Shown one piece after another: positions 40,765-50,652 of a stretch of DNA of 64,000 nt. Position numbers and translations under genes: made by a program. Source of the DNA: Leishmania mexicana MHOM/GT/2001/U1103. Its lineage: Eukaryota > Euglenozoa > Kinetoplastea > Trypanosomatida > Trypanosomatidae. The notes beneath the pieces were generated by a model. It ran no database searches. It had not been told where the DNA came from and worked only from the letters and a program-made list of their open reading frames with translations. Numbering within the stretch: the stretch's first letter is position 1; each line of letters starts with the position of its first letter. The stretch covers positions 988,339 through 1,052,338 of the forward strand of contig NC_018333.1 in NCBI RefSeq assembly GCF_000234665.1, written 5' to 3'.

Positions 40765-41529
40765 ATCGTCATTTTGGCAGGCATCGCCTCCGCCTTCATG
40801 TGGCGCGCTTCCAACCGCTTCAGCCTTGGCCGTTGCTGCTTTGCTCGCCGCCGCGGCAATATCACGCAGCGGCTGCGGCAGGCGTGACAGGGTCTGCATC
40901 AATGTCAAGAGCTGCCCCGCGTTGACGCACTGCCGGTATAAGTCGATGCGCCATCCAATGTTCAACCAGTAGTCTTCGTCCGAGGTGAAGCGCGGCACAG
41001 TGTAGGAACGCACCTGATACACCTCGTAATGTTCCTGAATATACATCACCAGGTCTGCGGCAGGGGTGTACGCGTCACCGGTCCGCTCGAGCAGTGTCGC
41101 AGCCAGAGCCGCTGACGCTTCGGTGCTATTACCCGTTGGCGTGGGCGCTGGCGAGTCGGCTTTTCCAGGCGGTGGCGGGGCTTCGAGGAGGTGCGCGACG
41201 GTCGTCTTCAGCTCCTCCCACAGCGAGGCATCGACGCGCAAGGTGGCTGGGGTAAGGGCGCACGTATTGGGGTCACGCAAAGCAGCCTCCACGCACCACA
41301 CCCACTCCTCCTCGCTGCCTGCCCACGTGGGAGGCGGCGTCATGATGTTCGGTACGCTCAGCGTCTTTTCTTGCGGTGCTGCAGCCGCGGTGGCCGAGTT
41401 GTGGTCCACCGACACGCTCTCCAAGGCATCCAGCACGCCTGTTTGTCGGACTATGTCGATGCCTTTGCTAGAGACGCTCTTGACAGCGTCGGCGGCGGAC
41501 TCCGCCCAGTCGTTCAACAAGGAGAACAT
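40765..41529 (-). CDS. BSD-domain protein, C-terminus lost in gap
   Basis: 255 codons from the ATG at 41529 (MFSLLNDWAESAADAVKSVS) to the gap. The start is an amphipathic helix. Residues about 60-130 include WAGSEEEWVWCVEAALRDPN and a Pro-rich linker. A BSD-like segment follows (about 165-205): DLVMYIQEHYEVYQVRSYTV, then PRFTSDEDYWLNIGWRIDLY. It carries the aromatic pair and the 'vp...s.eeFW..YFyr' pattern of BSD domains, as found in SYAP1/DOS2-type proteins and TFIIH subunits. The helical region after it (LLTLMQTLSRLPQPLRDIAA) leads into the gap. The amphipathic N-terminus plus BSD favours the SYAP1-like cytosolic group. Function is not established. Confidence 0.75.
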
Positions 41530-43111
41530 CCGCCGGTCTCATGGGGGCTTGGTGTGTATGTAGGTATACGGCCGAAAAGGCTAAGGAGAAGCGCGCACAC
41601 GTCCATTCGCACGCGCGGCAAACCAACAAAGAGAAGTAAAAAAGGGGGAAGGGAGCGGGAGACGGATAATGGGAGGAGGAGGAGGAGGGGGGCGTGCAAC
41701 GCCTGTCCTCACACGAACGGCCAGTCCTTCAGCGCCGACGACTTGACGATTCAGTTTTGTAGCGGCAGCCATCATTGCCAGCGTGGTGGTGAAGGCATAG
41801 GGAGGGGTGTGAGATGCGCACATACGCCATGTGGTGCGTGAGGAGTCCTGCACAGAGGTGGCAAGGGCAGACGGCGGGCAGCAGCAACGGCATACAGGAA
41901 AAAGAAAAAAGAGAACGACAAACAGTGCACGTGAGGAGGGATGAACACCGTCATCATGGCCTATAGGGCGCGAAGACACGCGAGCGAGGGATTTAGCCAA
42001 GTGCATCCTTGTAATCATGCCCCACTGTGAGCATGAGGATGTACACCCACGCCAAAGCGCTGCGCTTTTCCTCTCACGCTTACGACGGTTTCGACTCGAC
42101 TCCGCTCCACAGTGCTGCTGCGCCACACAGGCCCGTAAGTCCCTCCGCATGCACGCGAGGAGGCTACCCTGCGCGCATTTGGCGCGGGAGGTGAAGCCGG
42201 CGGCGCCATGGAGTCCATGGGTCGTGAACGCCAGGTGGCGACGCCGGAAGATCTGCACATTCTCCACGTCCAGCGCCACGCCGTTGATTGGATGCGACGC
42301 CTTCGTGACTGCTGCAATGATGACGCTTCAGGGAATTGTGATGAAACCGACGCAGGAGGGGCACTGCAGACCTGAAAAGCACAGCCCCACACCGTACAGG
42401 GCATGCGATGAGAGCCGCCGCGCGGCGATGCTGACGGCGGCGACCATGATATGACTCACACCAACCTTCTTTTGAGAACCACGTCACGTGACCCTCTTCC
42501 GGAAAAGCGCCGCCGGGGCATGGCGGAGCTCAGCGTTCTCCTCCTTGGCGGTTGACTCGTCGCAACGGAGGGGCCTTGGTGGGTGCAGGAGAGGCGAGGA
42601 ATCGTGGAGGAGCTGGGGAAAGCGAGAGAGAGAATGGGTAGAAAGGGCAGGGTGGCGGGGATGGTGATGCGAGTCAACACCTGTGCGCATGTCAGACAAG
42701 AGTTCATCGATCAATGGGAGAAAAGAGAGGATACGAGGCACGATGGAGGTGCAAAAACTTTGGCACGCGTTCTCGAGCTTACTGCGGAGTACGCTTCCCT
42801 TCTGAGGTACGTGGCAAGAGTCTGGGGTGACGCTGCTTCTATGCGTGTGTGTGTGGGGGGGGGGGCGTGCTTAGCAGGTGCACCGTGTTACACGTGGGGT
42901 CTTAGATATGCATTCGAGGTGTGTGTGGGGGGGGGCAGGGGAAGCGCGTGTGAGAAAATGGGAATGGCGCTTCCGTACGATGTGCGGTGAGACACAGGAA
43001 GGAGAGAGGCTGCCGACTGGCGTCATCACGAGACTACCTCCAGCGTCCACCATCGTGTCTTCCCCCTCTTTCCCCCGTCTTGCTGCATCAAGCCTTCAGC
43101 AGCAGCCGCAA
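41530..43111 (-). other. Intergenic region with a GC3-biased interrupted frame
   Basis: 1.6 kb between the PPR gene and the BSD gene. It holds G-runs at 42855-42865 (11) and 42927-42935 (9), polypyrimidine in the transcript sense at about 42580-42660, and a minus-strand frame (about 42690 to 41581) interrupted by TGA at 42484-42486 and 42328-42330. No confirmed gene. Confidence 0.5.
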
Positions 43112-45133
43112 CTAGTGCGACTGGAGGAAGCGTAGAGCGATGGCGTCCACAGCTGGACTGATGGCTCGCGTCACACGGCGCACCATCATGCGGTCCTGCG
43201 GGGTACGAGAGCGCCGTGGGATGCCTTGAAAAAATGCGAGCGATAACTCCCACTGCCCTTGAATAGCGGCAGCCCAGAGACCCAGGCGCTGGCTGTAGTT
43301 GTCCAGCGGCAACCCATCCTGGCGCGTGGCGTCGAGCACCGCAATGGCCAGGTTCCACTTGCCAGCCGCCACGCATGCTTTGACGGCGATGCGGTGGGCG
43401 AGGGGTGGTACTACCATGCGCGGCTGCGAGGACTTCGCCGCGTCGTAGACGCGCAACGCCGCTTCCCACTGCCGCGCCGCCACACATGCTTGCATAACAG
43501 CGCAGAGGGAGAGTGGGTGTGGGCTGACGCGGACGTCGTGGAGCTGACCATCGAAGAGCCGCGTGGCAAACTCCCACTGCGCACCTTTGGCACAGAGAAA
43601 GAGAAGCGCCATGGAAGTGTGTGTCGAGAGCAAATGTACGCCGCTATCCATGAGCGTGGATCCGACGGAGAGGGCCGCCTCCCACTGCCCTGATTGCTCG
43701 CACAGCGTCACCAGCTCCGTCATGCCAGCGGTCAGCGAGGCGTCGTCCGCCTTCGACATCCACGAGAGTGCCTCCAGCGCCCTCTGCCACTGCTGAATCG
43801 CACTGAAAGATCGCACCAGCGTGTGATAGGTTGAGCCGACGGCGAGGCTGTCAATAAAGTCCTCCTTGACAGCCATGTCGTACACCGCCGCCGCCTCGCG
43901 CCACGCGCCGGCTTGGTCACACTGCGTCAGCAAGATGGCCACGGTGCGCTCGTTCGGCTTCACATCGGAGGCGCGCGCCATGTGCAGCAGCTGCAGCGAG
44001 GTGACCCATCCAGGTGACACCTCCATTAACCGACAGAAGAAGTCCGCATCGGCGGGCAGCAGTTGCGCGGTTTCCTGGGTGCTGTAGAGGCACTGCAGCA
44101 TGTGCAGACATGTTTCCCACTGCCGCAGCGTGGCTGTTTGCATGACAAGCTGCTGCACAAGAACAGGATCGATGAGGGCGCCGTGCGCCAGTCCCGATTC
44201 GAAGAGCTGCCGCGCCTGCGCCGTCGCCCCACTCGCGGCGAGATACGGCACCAGAACGCCAAGAGAGTAGGCCTCGCCACACGGGAGACGGTGTTCGGCG
44301 TCCTGCGCCACAACCAAGGCCGCCGACCAGCTGCCGTGCTCTTCGGCCAGTACTCGAATCGCGTTCGTCACGTCTAACGCCCAGCCTCGCGTGGCGCAGT
44401 GTCGGAGAATTGGGCTCACGTTGTCTGGCCGCAGGAGGGAGGAGAGAAACAACGGTGCTGGTGACTGCGGCAAGTACTCGCAGAAGTGCAGCGCCTCCTC
44501 CCAGTAGCCGGTGCGTTGAGCCGTGTGGCAGAGCACATGCAGCGACGAGGTTTTCACAAGAGCCGAGTCGGTCGTCAGAGTGCTCCTGGCGAGCTTCCAG
44601 ACTCGCTGAGCGATGGGGATGTCCGTCGATGCGCCGAGAGAGGAGGAGGTTCGATGCGATCGAGGGACCTCCGCATCTGCTTGGTGCCCTTTCGTGCCCG
44701 CCGCTGCCACCGCCTCAGGTTGAACACCATCAGGTGGCACAAAGCTGGTGCGTAGCACGGCCTGGGCGGCTGCGTTGGCAAAGGAGTGCGCCTGGGCGCG
44801 CTGGTGCTGCGCATACCGGGCAAAATTCACGACATCATTGTGTCCACTAGAGGCCGCCAAGGCTGAAGAGGATGATAGGGAAGAAGAGGATGCGGAGGAA
44901 GACAGCGTGGTTGTCGCGGCTGCCTGCGCTGTGGCAAGAGACGAGAACGTTCCGGCCGAATAGTGACCACGACAACGCACGCTGCGCGCTGCGTTCGAGG
45001 CTACCGCCGTCAATCTGCGGTCCTCCTGCAGTGTTTCACTAAAAACGCGCCGCAGCACGCCACAACAGGCGTTCACGTCGCCCGCCACCACCGTCTGAGC
45101 CAGCAGTGCCGCCAGACCACCTCCCGCTTTCAT
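43112..45133 (-). CDS. Pentatricopeptide-repeat (PPR) protein, mitochondrial RNA-binding candidate
   Basis: 673 residues from the ATG at 45133 (MKAGGGLAALLAQTVVAGDV). The first 180 residues are low-complexity (Ser/Ala-rich). From about residue 190 the protein is a solenoid of about 35-residue helical hairpins. The repeated signature Gln/Gly-x-Trp-Glu-x-Ala-Leu occurs again and again (GYWEEALHFCEYL, RQWETCLHMLQCL, QQWQRALEALSWM, GQWEAALSVGSTL, RQWEAALRVYDAA, GKWNLAIAVLDAT, GQWELSLAFFQGI). A Trp at this place in helix A is typical of trypanosomatid PPR proteins, most of which act in mitochondrial RNA processing, polyadenylation or the mitoribosome. The exact RNA target or complex cannot be read from the sequence. 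Confidence 0.88.
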   Translation of the reverse strand: MKAGGGLAALLAQTVVAGDVNACCGVLRRVFSETLQEDRRLTAVASNAARSVRCRGHYSAGTFSSLATAQAAATTTLSSSASSSSLSSSSALAASSGHNDVVNFARYAQHQRAQAHSFANAAAQAVLRTSFVPPDGVQPEAVAAAGTKGHQADAEVPRSHRTSSSLGASTDIPIAQRVWKLARSTLTTDSALVKTSSLHVLCHTAQRTGYWEEALHFCEYLPQSPAPLFLSSLLRPDNVSPILRHCATRGWALDVTNAIRVLAEEHGSWSAALVVAQDAEHRLPCGEAYSLGVLVPYLAASGATAQARQLFESGLAHGALIDPVLVQQLVMQTATLRQWETCLHMLQCLYSTQETAQLLPADADFFCRLMEVSPGWVTSLQLLHMARASDVKPNERTVAILLTQCDQAGAWREAAAVYDMAVKEDFIDSLAVGSTYHTLVRSFSAIQQWQRALEALSWMSKADDASLTAGMTELVTLCEQSGQWEAALSVGSTLMDSGVHLLSTHTSMALLFLCAKGAQWEFATRLFDGQLHDVRVSPHPLSLCAVMQACVAARQWEAALRVYDAAKSSQPRMVVPPLAHRIAVKACVAAGKWNLAIAVLDATRQDGLPLDNYSQRLGLWAAAIQGQWELSLAFFQGIPRRSRTPQDRMMVRRVTRAISPAVDAIALRFLQSH

Positions 45134-45870
45134 GACCGCCCGAAACCTTCACAGGCAGAGAAGGTGGAAGACGAGAAGAGCGCAGCACGTCTGACAGCGG
45201 GTGCGCCACCCGATAATGACCAGAAAGGAGGCGGAGGAGGGACCATTATAATAGCAAAGACATTGAAGAGGAGCGAGGAAGTGCGCAAGGGAGTGATGGT
45301 GGCAGGCAAGAGAGAGAGGGGGAGAAGGTCGTCCATGCCGATATGACGCCTTCTCGAAGTTCAGAAAAAAAAAGCGAAGCCACAGCGTCACAAGCACGGT
45401 CCACGATGAGAAGCCGACGAGGGCACAGGTGGTCGCCTCCTCCTCCCCCGTCCCCTTTCCAAGGCAACTGATTCGACCATCTTTACGCTCTCGCGTGTTT
45501 ATGTGTGCGTGTGTGTGTTTTCGTGGGTGCCACACGCACGCAGCCGGTCTCTTTGTTTTTCTTTTCACCTCCTGTCTGTACCCGTACTACCCCAGACGAA
45601 GGGAGAGGAGGGGAGGGGAGAGGGGAGAGGGGGCTGCGCACGCTGCCCGCATGTAGGCGTGTGGGCCTCCCCTTTGTGTGAAAGCGCAAACAGCAATCAG
45701 CAAGCCACTCGCCTCACCTACGGACGCGTCGACCCGCAACCGTGGGATGCACACAACAAAATCCTCAACAGCACTCCGATGCGCGCGCGCTCAACTTCGT
45801 TCCACTGTCTCTCCTTGGCGGCGCGCATGGGTGTGACTGCACACCATCCTAGCTCAACCCTCACGCATCC
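45134..45870 (-). other. Intergenic region, no gene seen
   Basis: 0.74 kb, presumed 3' UTR of the next gene and splice-acceptor region of the PPR gene. Purine-rich plus strand (about 45225-45325) supplies a pyrimidine tract. No supported gene. Confidence 0.65.
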
Positions 45871-47244
45871 TTACGCTGGTGCCGCGTTCGCCTTTCCCGC
45901 AGCAGCAGCTGCGGATACCTCTCTGCTAGTGTCTTCGGGTGCGCCACGCATGATCAGCAACTCCCGCTCTGAGAGAGACGGGCAGAGTACCTTCGCCCCA
46001 TCCTCCACACGCTTCAGCACCGCACCGGCGTCGCTCTCATACAACGCGCTTACCTGCTCAACCATATCCTTCAGCTGCCGCAGCACCGTGCCCTGCAGCA
46101 GGTTGGTGTCCGCCTCGATGCCTAGCTTGGCCCACTCGCCTTCGACGACCAACTGGGCAGCGAGGTCCTCGGCGGCAGGGGCCCCAAGGAGAGGAAACAG
46201 GCGCAACAGCGGCACGACATGGCCTGTGCGCCACTGCTGTCGCGCCATATCCGGGGAGGTGTACAAATACTGGCAGCGGTACTTCAGGGCCGGAAACAGC
46301 GTTTGCTGGGCACACACCGCCGTGGCAAGGTCGGCTGGCATCGTCGAGGTGGCCGACTGCGGGTCAAGACCGCTGTGGCGTGCCCAGTAGAGGGAGGCAC
46401 GCTGCAGGTACAGGGGGTGTGACCCCACCTTCCGGAAGACGTGCCCCCACAGCGCGCGCGCGAACGGCTTGCATGCTGGCCGCCCACACACCCGCTCGCC
46501 GGTGAAGCGATACAGGGCTGTGACGTCGACAGGACGGAGCTTCTCCACGGCGCCTACCTTGTTGTAGTCCGCCGGGATCATGCGCTGCAACAACTTCTGC
46601 TCTTTCCTCTCCAACGCTGCACATGTGCCCTTCGCAGCAGAGCTACCGTCGCCAAAGACCATGGCCGCCAGCTCCGTTACCTTTGTCTCCAGCACCTCGC
46701 GCGGCAGGTACGCGCGTGCTTGCATTTCCGCATCCGGTACTCCAGCCACGTCCTCTTCCACAACACGCATCATACACAGGTAGTCATGTGCCTCGAGAGC
46801 GGCGTCAGGGTTGAGCTCACGACGCTGCGGCAGCCGGCACGCCTTCTTGGCCTGCTGCAGAAGGTGCAGCTCGTATTGCAGGCGAGGCGTGATGGTCGCA
46901 TTCACCTCCGCAAGGCACGTGAGCAGTGCACTGTCGGCCACCTTGGCCGCCTTGCCAGTCTCCATCAGTGTTAGCTGTCGATCCACCAGCTCGTCGTACA
47001 GCTGCCGTCTCACGTAGTAGACATGGGTGTAGCGCAGCAGCAGCTCCGGGTCACAGGAAGCGAGGTCGATCTCAAGAAATTCGCTGGCCTGCTCCTTCAC
47101 GTGCTTGCGTGACGCGTACCACGGAAACACTGGCTGCAGCTGACGCAAAAAGCGCTCTTCAACGGCGAGGTTCGGCAACGTGCCCAAAAAGACACGGTAG
47201 TTCGTTGTCGCCACATCGCCACACAGACCAGGGAACACCGACAT
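45871..47244 (-). CDS. Conserved-type hypothetical protein (457 aa)
   Basis: I start this frame at the ATG at 47244 (MSVFPGLCGDVATTNYRVFL). The long open extension upstream contains Thr-His repeat and Ser/Phe-rich sequence and is taken as 5' UTR. The protein is largely helical: FLRQLQPVFPWYASRKHVKE, LLRYTHVYYVRRQLYDELVD, a Leu/Gln-rich stretch LQYELHLLQQAKKACRLPQR, and later DLAAQLVVEGEWAKLGIEAD. Trp/Tyr/Arg-rich parts (YLQRASLYWARHSGLDPQSA, YLYTSPDMARQQWR) recall kinetoplastid mitochondrial ribosome or RNA-processing proteins, but there is no clear presequence and no recognised domain. The last 20 residues are Ala-rich. Function unknown. Confidence 0.78.
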   Translation of the reverse strand: MSVFPGLCGDVATTNYRVFLGTLPNLAVEERFLRQLQPVFPWYASRKHVKEQASEFLEIDLASCDPELLLRYTHVYYVRRQLYDELVDRQLTLMETGKAAKVADSALLTCLAEVNATITPRLQYELHLLQQAKKACRLPQRRELNPDAALEAHDYLCMMRVVEEDVAGVPDAEMQARAYLPREVLETKVTELAAMVFGDGSSAAKGTCAALERKEQKLLQRMIPADYNKVGAVEKLRPVDVTALYRFTGERVCGRPACKPFARALWGHVFRKVGSHPLYLQRASLYWARHSGLDPQSATSTMPADLATAVCAQQTLFPALKYRCQYLYTSPDMARQQWRTGHVVPLLRLFPLLGAPAAEDLAAQLVVEGEWAKLGIEADTNLLQGTVLRQLKDMVEQVSALYESDAGAVLKRVEDGAKVLCPSLSERELLIMRGAPEDTSREVSAAAAAGKANAAPA

Positions 47245-48894
47245 GAGCAAGGACGAGATGTGCGTGTGTGTGTCTTGTATCTTCGTGCAGGAACGACTGC
47301 GCTGCCCTTCTCCTGCGCTTTCTTGTTCGTTTGTGTTCCAGTGGCGCAAGATAAAACATGAAGGAAAAAGTATGCGCGTGAGCACGGCAGGGCAAGAGGG
47401 GAAGGAGAAGAGGGTGAGATGCTGGTGTCCGAGAGGCGAAAAAAAATGGGAAGAGGACGATGCTGGCTCATGCGTATCAAAAGACTCGCGGAAAAGCATC
47501 GCTCTGCCCCCGCCAGTGGTGTGACCCTCCGCTTTTCCGCAGGAGAACACCACCGCCTGCTGCCTACGCGCCAATGCGTAACATCACTAGGCCTTGTTGA
47601 GCAGAGTACTCCAGGGCCGTACGGGCTGTGGATGCTTCGTATTTTTCTTTGATGTATTTGTTTCGACTTGTCTCGACGGGTGCCGAGTTGAGGGAGGGAG
47701 GTATGTGTTTGTGGGGGGGGGGGGGAGGTCCGCGCGCGCGCATTTCGCTTCATCTTTTACATTATAGAAAAAAGGGGAGGGGTATAAAGACAGAAGGGAA
47801 AAGGAAAGAGGCATCGACGGAAAACAACAATATGCGCGAAGCGCAGGACGGCAGAGCGCGACGCGGAATGTGTGAGAGACGGTGGTGGTGGTGGTAGGGG
47901 AACGGAGGATCGAAAAAAAAAACTTTCACCCCGTCGAGAGACGGCGACAGGCAAGCGACAGTACAGCACTGGCCTGCGTCGTCAGCGGTCTGCGCCTTTC
48001 TTCTCCCAATTCATGACTCCTCGTCGCCGCTCCAGCTGTGGAAGCCACTGTAGCAGACGCTGCTCTTCCTGGGCCACTTTGGGCTTCACCTTCCCATTCC
48101 TCTGTAAAGCTGTCCTTTTTTGTCTGCCTGCCCTCCGCACTCCCATACGAGCGGAAAGGTGTGCGTGTGTCTTCATCGGCGAGCATGGCATCTGCCCACA
48201 CCGACACACCCACCCGCGCATACACCAGTGCCGAGGTAGAGCAGAAAGACGACCAAAGCAAGGAAGCACAGTGGCGTGTGGAGAACCTCACACACGCGTT
48301 CCACAACCCTTGTTTCTTTTTTTTTGCAGACGAAGAGCCTTTTCTTTTCCATTTGCCTTGGCGTTGCCTCACGATCTCTCTTCCGCAGTCGCATTCACGG
48401 TACGCTTGTGTGCGCGGTGTCACTTCTCTCTACCCCCCCCCTCACACACACACGCCCCTCCTCACTCATTTCTGTGCTTCCATGACGCATCCGTTTGCAC
48501 ACAGGCAACGCGCAGGCGCCGGCCTCCCATACACGCAGACGTAACCACACAACGGCCCTCGTAAGATGAATGAACACCCGAGGAGGGAAGGACGCTCGAC
48601 AAGAGGGCGTCGCGCCCGCCTAGGGCCCACTCCTCGGAACGGGTACACCTCCCCCCTCCTCTTCTGCAATCAGCCTTTCTCGAACGCGCGCATGTACGTC
48701 ATCCGAAAATGACGCTTGTCTGCCAACTGTCTAGCACTCGGCTGCTCTCATGCTGTGCCTCCGGTGCCGCGGAGGCAGTGACACCTTTTTTGTCATATTG
48801 GTAGTCGAAGAGTAAGGGAGCTTGATCGGCATCGTCGTTGGATGCGGTGGTGGCGCTTCTAGCCTACTCCTCCGTCTTTTGCTGGTACTGCCCA
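47245..48894 (-). other. Intergenic region with homopolymer runs
   Basis: 1.65 kb, presumed 3' UTR of the aldehyde dehydrogenase gene and 5' region of the hypothetical gene. It contains a G13 run at 47713-47725, an A-run near 47915-47923 and a C9 run at 48433-48441. No supported gene; the 230-codon plus-strand frame is low-complexity. Confidence 0.65.
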
Positions 48895-50652
48895 TCACGC
48901 CTTCTTCTTGTCGGTGCTGTTGCCCGGCTTGATGACGAGCAGCTTGGTGACCGAGGTGGCCATGCGCGGCAGGCGGCCGTAGATCACTTGAGCGAGGTTC
49001 TCCATGAAGGTGAAGGCGGCCGGGCTGATGGGGTACTGCAGGATCGACGGGATGGTTGTCTTTACGCCAGGGATGCGGTCAGCCGTGGAGGCGCGCACGA
49101 TGCAGTTGCCTCGCAGGCCCTCGCGACCAGCGAAGCGGTCGAAGCCGCTTATCTTCACGCCACCAAACGGCAGCGACTGGCATAGATAGTTGATGCCAAA
49201 ATCGTTGATGTTCACCATACCTGTGCGGATGCGATCGGCGATGGCCTGCGCGCGCGGGATGTCGGTGCTGAACACGCTAGAGCCGAGGCCGTAGGCGCAC
49301 GCGTTAGCCATCTTCACGGCGTCCTGATCCGTCTTGAACTTCATAATGACCATCACGGGACCGAACACCTCTTCCTGAGCGATTGGCATGTCTGGCGCCA
49401 CGTTTGTCAGGATCGTGGCGGGGTAGAACTGGTCGCTCGTCGTCTTGCCGCCACAAATGAGGGTGGCGCCTGCCTTCACCGTATCGTCGACCAGCTGCTG
49501 GATCTTCGGGATGGCCGCCTTGCCCATCGTCATGGCGCCGAGGTCGTACTGGCCCTGCGAGGCGGGGCCCTGGGTGAGGGCGCGCGTCAGGCGAGTCACC
49601 TCGAGCACCAGCTGGTCGTGGATCTTCTCCTGCACAAGAATGCGCTCGAGGCCGACGCAGTTCTGCCCGCAGTTCTGGAAGTTGCCGCGCATCACGACAG
49701 GGATCACCTGCTCCAGGTCAGCATCCTCGCAAATGATGGCCGGGTCCTTGCCGCCGAGCTCCAGCACAACCGGTGTTAGCGTTGCCGCGGCGTTGCGCAT
49801 GATGATCTTCCCAACGTTAGGGGACCCGATGAAGGTGAGCTTGTCTACCGACGACACGACAGCCTCGCCCGTCTCCGCGAAGCCCGTGAGAAAGGACACG
49901 AGATCCGGCGAGTAGCCAAGCTGGCGCAGGCCGTCCTTCACGATCGACTCGTAGTAGGAGGCGTAGTAGGACGAGTACTCCGACACCTTCCCGACGAAGG
50001 CGTTACCGGCGAAGAGGGCGGAGACCATGGGACCGTAGATGTTGTGGAACGGGTAGTTCCACGAGACGATGGCCCCAATGACGCCGAAGGGCACGTACCG
50101 CACGCTGGCGCGCTTGTGGATTGTCATGAGACCGACATCACGGACCTCCTCTTGCAGCACCTCCTCACCGTGTGCTGCAGTCCAGCGCAGCTTCTCGAAC
50201 GTGGTCAGCATCTCACCTAACGTGCCATCCATCATTGTCTTGCCGCACTCCACGCAGGCCGTCTGGCAGATGAACTCCTGGTGGGCGAGGATGTAGTCCA
50301 TGAGCGCGAAGAGCAGTTTGCGTCGGGTAGAAAAGGGAGTGAGGGCCCAGACCTGCTGCGCTTGACGGGCCTTCTCCACCACTTCGCGCACCTCCGCCGG
50401 CGTGAACGCCTTCACGGTGCCAATGGGGACATTCGTGCCCTTATCGTAGCACTGAATCTTGCCCTCACCTGCGGAGCGGGGGTGGAGAGGTTCCGCTGCC
50501 GGCGCCGCCGTGAACTTCACCTCCGGCAGCGGCACCTGAATCGCCGGCGCGGTGTAGCGGTCGAACGTCTGCGCCACGCACGCCCACAGCCACTTGAAGA
50601 TGGCGTAGGCGCGCACGAAGAGGTCGGCCATCAACAAGTAGCAAAGAAACAT
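48895..50652 (-). CDS. Membrane-anchored aldehyde dehydrogenase (ALDH22/Msc7-like)
   Basis: 585 residues from the ATG at 50652; a second ATG seven codons in is possible. An N-terminal hydrophobic segment (LLMADLFVRAYAIFKWLWAC, residues 6-25) is an anchor or signal-anchor. The ALDH fold follows with all key residues: WN at 198-199 (N199, oxyanion hole), the NAD-loop FIGSPNVGK (274-282), general base E298 in LELGGK, and nucleophile C332 in NCGQNCVG. The long N-terminal region before the core and the sequence style match the ALDH22A1/yeast Msc7 branch, which is ER-associated. The last four residues, KKKA, satisfy the KKxx dilysine ER-retrieval pattern. It should oxidise an aldehyde with NAD(P)+; the substrate is unknown, and fatty or lipid-derived aldehydes are a guess. 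Confidence 0.92.
   Translation of the reverse strand: MFLCYLLMADLFVRAYAIFKWLWACVAQTFDRYTAPAIQVPLPEVKFTAAPAAEPLHPRSAGEGKIQCYDKGTNVPIGTVKAFTPAEVREVVEKARQAQQVWALTPFSTRRKLLFALMDYILAHQEFICQTACVECGKTMMDGTLGEMLTTFEKLRWTAAHGEEVLQEEVRDVGLMTIHKRASVRYVPFGVIGAIVSWNYPFHNIYGPMVSALFAGNAFVGKVSEYSSYYASYYESIVKDGLRQLGYSPDLVSFLTGFAETGEAVVSSVDKLTFIGSPNVGKIIMRNAAATLTPVVLELGGKDPAIICEDADLEQVIPVVMRGNFQNCGQNCVGLERILVQEKIHDQLVLEVTRLTRALTQGPASQGQYDLGAMTMGKAAIPKIQQLVDDTVKAGATLICGGKTTSDQFYPATILTNVAPDMPIAQEEVFGPVMVIMKFKTDQDAVKMANACAYGLGSSVFSTDIPRAQAIADRIRTGMVNINDFGINYLCQSLPFGGVKISGFDRFAGREGLRGNCIVRASTADRIPGVKTTIPSILQYPISPAAFTFMENLAQVIYGRLPRMATSVTKLLVIKPGNSTDKKKA

Noticed and set aside
39976..40887. 303-codon plus-strand frame across the N-gap
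   Set aside because: It is open only because the Ns are read through. It opposes the array and overlaps the BSD gene.
42328..42330. TGA as a selenocysteine codon
   Set aside because: No redox CxxU context, no visible SECIS and no match to the known kinetoplastid selenoproteins. Recorded as an interrupted frame instead.
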